Position numbers and translations under genes: made by a program
Shown here: positions 6,766 through 11,328 of the stretch, piece by piece
Layout: the number at the start of each line of letters is the position of its first letter
Numbering within the stretch: the first letter of the stretch is position 1
Source: UBA11858 sp964589145
Lineage (GTDB): Bacteria; Chloroflexota; Anaerolineae; Anaerolineales; UBA11858
Direction: 5' to 3'
DNA length: 11,328 bases
Assembly: GCA_964589145.1 (NCBI GenBank)
Contig: CAZPSL010000081.1
Location: 1-11,328 of the forward strand
Notes under the pieces: generated by a model
What the model saw: only the letters and a program-made list of their open reading frames with translations
Told to the model about the DNA's origin: nothing
Database searches by the model: none

Positions 6766-6793
6766 GGATGACAAATGGCAGATGGCGGGTGGC
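6766..6793. repeat. Heptanucleotide tandem array (4 units, RRRTGGC)
   Basis: Units ggatgac, aaatggc, agatggc and gggtggc at exact 7-bp spacing. The array abuts the start codon of the Cas4-like N-terminal gene, leaving no room for a normal ribosome binding site. Confidence 0.7.
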
Positions 6794-6800
6794 GGAGAAC

Positions 6801-6828
6801 CAATCCCCAATTACCAAATTCCCAAATC
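6801..6828. repeat. Degenerate heptanucleotide array (4 units, CAATTNC-like)
   Basis: Units caatccc, caattac, caaattc and ccaaatc at 7-bp spacing, more diverged than the other arrays. Its end overlaps the stop codon of the translin-family gene. With 6766-6793 it fills nearly the whole gap between that gene and the Cas4-like N-terminal gene. Confidence 0.6.
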
Positions 6829-7462
6829 ACCGGTCCCCGATATGTTCCTCAAACCGCCGCAGTTGCCGCTCCAGACGTTCCTGACGGAGGCTCATGGTCA
6901 GGTCGCCGCGGGTGCGCTCGGTGACGCCGCGTACGATGTCGGTCAGGCGGCGCAGCCCGCCGGTGATCGCGTCGGGGTAGTCAATGGTCACCAGCACAGC
7001 GTAGATTTCATCCATAAATCCAAGCAGCCGCTCGGCTTCCTCGTAGCGGTTGTGGCGCAGGATGTCCAGCGTGCGACGGCGCAGTTCCCCGGCGGATTCA
7101 GCCAGCCCTTTCAGATAGGTGTTGTACTCGACGCGGAGTTCCTCCGGGGAGGGAAGTTCTCTGCCGGAGATTAAAGCACGGGTAACTTGGGCCTCGGTAT
7201 ATTCCTTGAGCGCATCTTGCGTATACCCTGCGTAGTAAATATCCGGATATCTGGAAGCAACAGCATTGAGTTCGGCAACCAGTTCAGCAGCAGCAATCAG
7301 GTGTTCTTCTGCAAGAGCACACTCATCGCGATGGATAGCGCGGATTGCATTAGCGCAATACCTTGTCAGCCGCCGCGCCTGTTTCAGTGCCTGATCGCGC
7401 ACCTTGGTGCGGTCTTCAAACGATTGGTGGGCACGTTCAATAATTTCGTCCAGATTTTTCAT
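6827..7462 (-). CDS. Translin/TRAX-family protein
   Basis: A 211-residue, mostly helical protein of typical translin length. Family-like segments are KEYTEA (residues 86-91, with E87 and E90 resembling the acidic pair of TRAX), YLKGLAESAGELRR (about 116-129) and DYPDAITGGLRRLTDIVR (161-178), which resembles the conserved C-terminal translin region. D151 in FMDEIY is a candidate third acidic residue. Eukaryotic translin and TRAX form the C3PO octamer, which binds single-stranded nucleic acid and cleaves RNA through TRAX acidic residues. Archaeal relatives form similar nuclease octamers. The TRAX-like Glu pair suggests nuclease competence, which is inference. Bacterial members are much less familiar than eukaryotic and archaeal ones. 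It lies between the DUF3467/ssb genes and the split Cas4-like genes, hinting at nucleic-acid processing. No clear Shine-Dalgarno precedes the ATG. Confidence 0.85.
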   Translation of the reverse strand: MKNLDEIIERAHQSFEDRTKVRDQALKQARRLTRYCANAIRAIHRDECALAEEHLIAAAELVAELNAVASRYPDIYYAGYTQDALKEYTEAQVTRALISGRELPSPEELRVEYNTYLKGLAESAGELRRRTLDILRHNRYEEAERLLGFMDEIYAVLVTIDYPDAITGGLRRLTDIVRGVTERTRGDLTMSLRQERLERQLRRFEEHIGDR

Positions 7463-7478
7463 TGTTTTGGCGAGGGGC

Positions 7479-7499
7479 GGTCATCCTGCCGGGATGACC
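7479..7499. repeat. 8-bp hairpin between DUF3467 and translin genes
   Basis: GGTCATCC (7479-7486) pairs with GGATGACC (7492-7499) around TGCCG. It lies in the 51-bp gap between the DUF3467 stop and the translin start. No T-run follows on the minus strand, so attenuation or mRNA processing is possible but not shown. Confidence 0.5.
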
Positions 7500-7513
7500 A
7501 CGTCGAATCGATT

Positions 7514-7831
7514 CTACTTTTGCGGCGGGCGGAAGAGATGCTCCGCCAGTGAGGAGGTGCCACCGGGAACTTTGATCTCCCCAAAGTTGGCTTCGTATTT
7601 TGCCAGGTTTTCGCCCAGAGCGCGGTGGAACAGTTTCGCGCTCAAGGGGCTCATCAGCAAACGGCTGACCACTTCAGGCGGTGTGCCGCCGGGCAAAATC
7701 CGGGCGAAGTCCATCACCATTTCGGATGGGGAATGGGTGATCCGAACCACATTGACATACTGCGGTTGCAGGTCTTCCGGTATCTTCAGGGCGGGGAGTT
7801 TTGGCGGGTTCTTGGGGTCAGGTTGGGTCAT
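7514..7831 (-). CDS. DUF3467 family protein
   Basis: A 105-residue protein of unknown biochemical function. The pattern YVNVVRITHSPSEMVMDF (residues 25-42), followed by RLLMSPLSAKLFHRAL (57-72) and YEANFGEIKVP (79-89), fits the DUF3467 domain, a short, widely distributed bacterial family. The first 20 residues are Pro/Lys-rich and probably flexible. I chose ATG 7831 because GGAG lies 6 nt upstream; an upstream ATG at 7876 would add 15 residues that overlap a hairpin. It follows ssb by 66 bp and precedes the translin-family gene by 51 bp. There are no membrane segments or catalytic motifs. Confidence 0.8.
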   Translation of the reverse strand: MTQPDPKNPPKLPALKIPEDLQPQYVNVVRITHSPSEMVMDFARILPGGTPPEVVSRLLMSPLSAKLFHRALGENLAKYEANFGEIKVPGGTSSLAEHLFRPPQK

Positions 7832-7855
7832 GGAGATCTCCAGGGGAGTTAAACA

Positions 7856-7884
7856 TGGGGCAACTGCGAAACGCAAATGCCCCA
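7856..7884. repeat. Bulged hairpin between ssb and DUF3467 genes
   Basis: TGGGGCA (7856-7862) pairs with TGCCCCA (7878-7884), and inside it TGCG (7865-7868) pairs with CGCA (7872-7875) around AAA, with 2-nt symmetric bulges. On the minus strand it is followed only by TTT within TGTTTAAC. It could be a weak terminator or attenuator after ssb. Confidence 0.45.
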
Positions 7885-7897
7885 GGCAATCGTCGTG

Positions 7898-8320
7898 TTA
7901 GAAGGGGATGTCATCCGCAGCAGCGGACGGTTCGCCGCCCGACGGGTTGGCGGCTTGATAAGCCTCATCATCCTGACGGGTGGACAAGAAACGCACCGTC
8001 CCGGCAGTGATCTCAAACGACGCTCCGCAGGTGCCATCCTGGCGAGTGTAGACTCGCGGCCCGCCGGTTTGGGCATCAGCATTCAGACGGCCTTCCACCA
8101 ACACCTTGCTGCCGCGCCGCAAATACTGGTTGCAGGTCTCAGCCAGTTTTCCCCAGGCGGACACGCGGAACCAGATGGTTTCCTTGACCAGTTGCCCGTT
8201 CGACGCGGTGTACTGGCGGTTGGTCGCCACCGAAAAATTGGTAACCGCCTGCCCCGACTGCGTGTAACGCATTTCGGGGTCGCGGCCTAAATTGCCGGCA
8301 ATGATGATTTTCTGGTACAT
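7898..8320 (-). CDS. ssb: Single-stranded DNA-binding protein
   Basis: A 140-residue SSB with one OB fold and an acidic tail. The N-terminus MYQKIIIAGNLGRDPEMRYT, the central TIWFRVSAWGKLAETCNQYL (about 48-67) and GSKVLVEGRL (70-79) are standard SSB motifs. The tail ends DDIPF, the C-terminal tip that binds partner repair and replication proteins. ATG 8320 is preceded by AAGGAG with a good spacer; an in-frame start at 8392 would add 24 atypical residues. The gene is not next to rpsF or rpsR, the usual bacterial context, but heads a group with DUF3467 and translin-family genes. The 179-bp gap upstream, partly an 8-bp array, probably holds its promoter. A TACAAT at 8425-8420 is a weak -10 candidate without a convincing -35. 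Confidence 0.96.
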   Translation of the reverse strand: MYQKIIIAGNLGRDPEMRYTQSGQAVTNFSVATNRQYTASNGQLVKETIWFRVSAWGKLAETCNQYLRRGSKVLVEGRLNADAQTGGPRVYTRQDGTCGASFEITAGTVRFLSTRQDDEAYQAANPSGGEPSAAADDIPF

Positions 8321-8440
8321 GAGTTTCTCCTTTTCTTTGGCGATGAGCGGGCTGTGAAATTTGCCAGGCGACTCCGCCCGGGACGGTGCCAATCAACGCT
8401 CACCGGGATTTGTGGAACAATTGTACTTCAAATTCGGGGA

Positions 8441-8496
8441 TTCAGCGATTCGGCGAATCAGCGAGTCAGCGATTCGGCGGGTCGGCGGGTCGGCGG
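8441..8496. repeat. Octanucleotide tandem array (7 units, NTCRGCGR)
   Basis: Seven units at exact 8-bp spacing: ttcagcga, ttcggcga, atcagcga, gtcagcga, ttcggcgg, gtcggcgg, gtcggcgg. It starts 3 bp after the stop codon of the restriction endonuclease on the minus strand. The period differs from the 7-bp arrays elsewhere in the window. Confidence 0.9.
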
Positions 8497-8499
8497 TGG

Positions 8500-9507
8500 T
8501 TAGCGATTCTCCGCCCACGCTCCGGCCCGCGCGAACAACTCCTTTAGCGGAGACAACCCCCGAACCGGCAGTGTGAAATTCTCCGTGCGGGTACGGGAAT
8601 ACTGGAAGGTGGGGCGGCCCGCAGGGAGCCGTTCTGCCTTTTGACGGAATTCCCCGCGGGTGATGTACCCCGTGAAGATGACTTCCATCCCGTAAACCCA
8701 GATGTTTCCCCATTCAGAGGGTTCAATCAGCACCGTATCGCCCAAGAGGCTGTTGTGGATACCAATTGTTCCATCCGGAATTCTGGGGACATGCAAATAA
8801 CTGAGCGCGCTGAATTCCGATTGCGCGGTACGGCGCGTTTTGGGCGGCAAAATCACTTGCTCGCTCTGAAAACGCCGTTGCCGATTCTGCCCGCCAAGTT
8901 CCAGTTTGATCTCGCCGGATGTGTTGGCTTTGAGGACAAGTTCACCCAGCCCCTGCCATTTTTCGGGCCTAGCCCACTTTTCAGGCATGGCGTAAATCAT
9001 GTGGATTGGCTGTCCGGCATCAATGGCTTTTTGCAGGGTATCCCGGTTTGTTGTCAGCAACGCGGTGAGAAATGCAAAAATGAGAATATCATTGTTGTTT
9101 TTTTGCCTGCGTTCAATTTGGTCAACGGGCACAAGTGCCTGGGCTGCAAGCAGCTGTTCCGGGTGCTGCCGTAAACTGCGGATACGTTTTTTGCTGGTGA
9201 TGAGGAAACTTTTGATATCACAATGCCGCCCGCCGATGGCGATATCGTACTGGTCAGGATCGGTAAAGGGTGTTTCGCCCATCACATCATGCGGGATGCT
9301 GTTCCGGTTCAGGTATCGCTTGAAGGCCAGTTCCACGCCCTTGCCCGCCACGATCCGCCGCAGGCGTTTGAGAGGACTGCCGCCCATGCGGTTGTAGGTA
9401 TGCGGCAGCGAGCGGCAGGCGTAACGGATGCCAGCCTGAGTCATATCCGGCGTGTAGGGGAGGTTGAGGAAGTCGGAGGCGGTGAGCATGGCTGCGCTGT
9501 CAGTCAT
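8500..9507 (-). CDS. Putative restriction endonuclease paired with the adjacent methyltransferase
   Basis: A 335-residue protein I do not recognise as a named enzyme. A PD-(D/E)XK-like active site is visible near residues 59-99: E59 in GKGVELAF, D88 in DQYDIAIGG and D97-x-K99 in CDIKS, where an acidic residue two positions before Lys fits the fold. The remainder, including PDGTIGIHNSLLGD (about 246-259), has no motif I can name. The gene overlaps the methyltransferase stop by 8 bp (9500-9507), so the two are probably translationally coupled and form a type II-like restriction-modification pair. An ATG six codons downstream (9489) is an alternative start; neither has a Shine-Dalgarno. Endonuclease assignment rests on the motif and on the partner. 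Confidence 0.7.
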   Translation of the reverse strand: MTDSAAMLTASDFLNLPYTPDMTQAGIRYACRSLPHTYNRMGGSPLKRLRRIVAGKGVELAFKRYLNRNSIPHDVMGETPFTDPDQYDIAIGGRHCDIKSFLITSKKRIRSLRQHPEQLLAAQALVPVDQIERRQKNNNDILIFAFLTALLTTNRDTLQKAIDAGQPIHMIYAMPEKWARPEKWQGLGELVLKANTSGEIKLELGGQNRQRRFQSEQVILPPKTRRTAQSEFSALSYLHVPRIPDGTIGIHNSLLGDTVLIEPSEWGNIWVYGMEVIFTGYITRGEFRQKAERLPAGRPTFQYSRTRTENFTLPVRGLSPLKELFARAGAWAENR

Positions 9508-10333
9508 TTCGGAACTGCAAACAATAGTGGTGAAATGTGTTACTCACCCAGGCATTGCCCATCCCGTAGGGGGCGAGACGCTGGTTATCCTGGCACCAGA
9601 TGCGCTCATCCTTGAGCGTGTACGTCTCCCCCAGGCGGCGGGCCAAATCCCAGGCCAAGGGGTAGATTTTGCCGCCCTTTTTGACATTTTTGACGATGAT
9701 GGTCAGGTAAGCGCGCTCCCGCAAAAAGGGCTGCAACCCTTCGTAGATGGCAACAAGTTTCTCTATGAAAGCCTCGTAATCGTGGATGTTACCGAGGTCG
9801 TCCGGGTCGTTTGAGTAAACCACGTCCAAGGCAGCATTGGCACGGCGTTTTTTCTGGGTCTGCGCGCCGCGGGCGTGGAGCATATCCCAATAGGGCGGGG
9901 AGGTGATCACGTAGTCAATCGGCGGGATGTCGTACTCGGCGGCGAAATCCGCGAAATCGGCGGCGTTCCCCTCAATGATCTCGGCGATCAGCGGGTCGGC
10001 GGCGGCGCTCAGGGTTTTGCGCTCATCGTCAATCACCTGCCGGGCAATGGCGGCGTAGGTCGGGTTGAGTTCCACGCCGTAACTGTGCCGTCCGGTGCGC
10101 AGGGCGGCAACCAGCGCGCTGCCGGTGCCTGCCATCGGGTCGAGGACAAACTGCCCCGCTTTGGTGAAAAACTCGATGAACTCCTGCGCCAGCGTTTCGG
10201 GGAACTTGGCAGGATGACGCAGGACGCCCTTTTTGCGCGGCGGCGGGTTGTGGATAAACCACGATTTCTGGAATTTGAGCCACTCTTTGGTGCTCAGGTC
10301 GTTGAGACGGTTGCGGAATTCTCGTTTGGACAT
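9500..10333 (-). CDS. DNA methyltransferase (amino-methylating, N4-cytosine or N6-adenine)
   Basis: A 277-residue SAM-dependent methyltransferase. Numbered from ATG 10333, motif X-like HPAKFPE (40-46) and motif I DPMAGTG (65-71) come first, followed by the acidic residue in GVELNP (86-91). Motif IV, TSPPY, comes later (144-148). TSPPY is typical of N4-cytosine enzymes but does not exclude N6-adenine. The order X, I, IV differs from the beta-class order, in which IV precedes X and I. Target sequence cannot be read. A TTG two codons upstream (10339) is an alternative start. The start lies 27 bp after prmC and the end overlaps the putative endonuclease gene, consistent with a compact restriction-modification unit. 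Confidence 0.85.
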   Translation of the reverse strand: MSKREFRNRLNDLSTKEWLKFQKSWFIHNPPPRKKGVLRHPAKFPETLAQEFIEFFTKAGQFVLDPMAGTGSALVAALRTGRHSYGVELNPTYAAIARQVIDDERKTLSAAADPLIAEIIEGNAADFADFAAEYDIPPIDYVITSPPYWDMLHARGAQTQKKRRANAALDVVYSNDPDDLGNIHDYEAFIEKLVAIYEGLQPFLRERAYLTIIVKNVKKGGKIYPLAWDLARRLGETYTLKDERIWCQDNQRLAPYGMGNAWVSNTFHHYCLQFRND

Positions 10334-10360
10334 TTTCAAATGATGTGCTTCGGCTCCGGG

Positions 10361-11328
10361 TCAGTTGTGAACTGGTGCTTTTTCCACCTTCAGCAGCCGG
10401 TCGTGCCCCGCTAAATCGGGGAGCAGGGTGATTTCGGCACCGGGGAAGAACTGACGGGCGAGGGAGGTGGCTGCCATACCCTGGGTGGATTCAATCTCCA
10501 GGAGCAGTACCCCGCCAGGGGTCAGGGTGTGCGCGGCCTGTGCCATCAAGCGGCGGATGAACTGCAACCCGTCTTTGCCGCCATCCAGTGCCAGGGTTGG
10601 CTCCCGCCCGTAGATTTCCAGTTTGTGCAGGGTTGCGGTGGGGATGTAGGGCAGGTTGGCGCAGATCAGGCTGAAGGCTGCTGGCTGAAGGGTGAAGGTC
10701 AACAAATCGGCCTGAACGAAGTGAACCCGGTCGCTGACGGCGTGACGGCGGGCGTTTTCACGGGCGGTTTGCAGGGCTTCGGCGGAGAGGTCGGCGGCGA
10801 TCGCCCGCACTTCGGGGGCATGAACCGCCAGGGTGACGGCGATGCAGCCGCTTCCGGTACCGATGTCGGCCAGGCGGGCGGCGGTCTCCTGTTTCCTGTT
10901 CCCTGATCCCTGCCTCCCGATCACTTCCAGCGCCTGTTCCACCAGCAACTCGGTCTCCGGGCGGGGGATGAGCGTGGCGGGCGTGACGAGAAAATCGAGG
11001 CCGTAGAATTCCCAGTGACCGAGGATGTAAGGCAGGGGTTCGCCGTCGTTCAAACGGGTGCGGGCGGCTTCCAGGGCCTGCACCTGCGCCGGGGTCAGTT
11101 CGGCTTCGGGGTGGGCGAGCAGCCAGGCGCGGTTCCGTCCGGTGATGTGGGCGAGCAGGGTTTGGGAGTCGAGGGTGGAGAGTGGGGAGGCGGGAGTGGG
11201 GAGTGGGGAGTCGGGAGTCGGGAGTGGGGAGTCGGGAGTCGGGAGGCGGGAGTTGGGAGTTGGGAGTCGGGAGTCGGGAGTGGGGAGTCGGGAGGCGAGG
11301 GCGGAGAGGGCGGTTTTGACGGAGCAGG
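10361..11328 (-). CDS. prmC: Peptide chain release factor N5-glutamine methyltransferase, 5' end outside window
   Basis: PrmC/HemK methylates the Gln of the GGQ motif in release factors. Signatures are GHWEFYG and LIPRPETELLVE, SAM motif DIGTGSGCIAV, and NLPYIP (codons 10657-10640) where the family usually has NPPY. A Met at 11083 is not the true start. The same frame continues upstream without a stop to the window edge and encodes recognisable PrmC N-terminal domain (LLAHITGRNRAWLLAHPE), so the protein is partial here. Upstream of that segment, a heptanucleotide array (11180-11298) is translated as imperfect RLPTPDS-type repeats between ALSALAS and the second N-terminal helix. A second heptamer stretch (10884-10918) encodes a polar GRQGSGNRKQET-like loop before the SAM motif. 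Both look like insertions in variable loops. The gene ends 27 bp before the methyltransferase ATG. Confidence 0.93.
   Translation of the reverse strand, partial: CSVKTALSALASRLPTPDSRLPTPNSRLPTPDSPLPTPDSPLPTPASPLSTLDSQTLLAHITGRNRAWLLAHPEAELTPAQVQALEAARTRLNDGEPLPYILGHWEFYGLDFLVTPATLIPRPETELLVEQALEVIGRQGSGNRKQETAARLADIGTGSGCIAVTLAVHAPEVRAIAADLSAEALQTARENARRHAVSDRVHFVQADLLTFTLQPAAFSLICANLPYIPTATLHKLEIYGREPTLALDGGKDGLQFIRRLMAQAAHTLTPGGVLLLEIESTQGMAATSLARQFFPGAEITLLPDLAGHDRLLKVEKAPVHN
10884..10918. repeat. Heptanucleotide array inside prmC (5 units)
   Basis: Units gtctcct, gtttcct, gttccct, gatccct and gcctccc at exact 7-bp spacing on the + strand. The stretch is translated in prmC as a polar loop just before the SAM-binding motif. 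The unit family differs from the 11180-11298 array in the same gene. Confidence 0.75.
11180..11298. repeat. Heptanucleotide array inside prmC (17 units, GAGNNGG)
   Basis: GAG recurs at exactly 7-bp intervals from 11180 to 11292, giving 17 units, mostly gagtcgg, gagtggg, gaggcgg or gagttgg; the first and last units are less regular, and further out-of-phase GAG triplets flank the array. Read on the minus strand the unit has no stop codon in any frame, and three units encode a seven-residue peptide of the RLPTPDS type. The unit matches the array at 6371-6433. Confidence 0.92.

Noticed and set aside
8393..8713. Minus-strand ORF of 106 residues over the end of the endonuclease gene
   Set aside because: Most of it is an alternate frame of the endonuclease gene, and its tail is a translation of the 8-bp array.
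10361..11083. prmC as a complete 240-residue gene starting at Met 11083
   Set aside because: The open frame upstream encodes recognisable PrmC N-terminal domain, so this Met is internal.
11180..11298. CRISPR array
   Set aside because: Units are 7 bp with no spacers and no nearby cas1 or cas2. The Cas4-like pair elsewhere in the window does not by itself indicate CRISPR.
1..11328. tRNA, rRNA, riboswitch, transposase or phage genes
   Set aside because: I scanned for conserved tRNA arms, rRNA-like stretches and integrase/transposase motifs among the ORFs and found none I could support.

Overview
The window is GC-rich (about 60% by eye) and almost fully coding. The gene complement suggests a member of the Chloroflexota, probably Anaerolineae-like: a tungsten aldehyde oxidoreductase beside a MoaD-like protein, a bacterial translin-family protein, a DUF3467 protein, a B-box-type zinc-finger membrane protein, and many short dispersed repeats. 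This assignment is an inference from gene content, not from a marker gene.

Layout. At the left end, on the + strand, a likely leaderless promoter drives a small MoaD/ThiS-like sulfur carrier (196-435) followed by an aldehyde:ferredoxin oxidoreductase (469-2289). A roughly 370-bp repeat-rich gap (2290-2661) separates these from a long run of minus-strand genes that converge on it. In transcription order from the right edge these are: prmC (partial, runs off the window), a DNA methyltransferase and an overlapping putative restriction endonuclease, ssb, a DUF3467 protein, a translin-family protein, two small genes that together make one complete Cas4-like Fe-S nuclease, nadK, a B-box zinc-finger membrane protein, and recN.

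How the genes relate. The minus-strand block is rich in nucleic-acid functions: restriction-modification, SSB, translin, Cas4-like nuclease and RecN. Spacing is tight between several genes, but co-function is only suggested by proximity. The most unusual locus is 5834-6765. The N-terminal Cys/His part of a Cas4-type nuclease and its catalytic and C-terminal Cys part lie in separate ORFs. Each carries one membrane segment at the broken edge, so the two could form a membrane-anchored split nuclease.

Repeats. Tandem arrays with an exact 7-bp period but different unit sequences occur at 6371-6433, 6481-6508, 6766-6793, 6801-6828, 10884-10918 and 11180-11298. They fill the gaps around the split nuclease, and two lie inside the prmC reading frame, where they are translated. 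An 8-bp array lies at 8441-8496. They resemble in concept the heptanucleotide STRR repeats of cyanobacteria and look like a mobile or expanding repeat class that shapes genes here.
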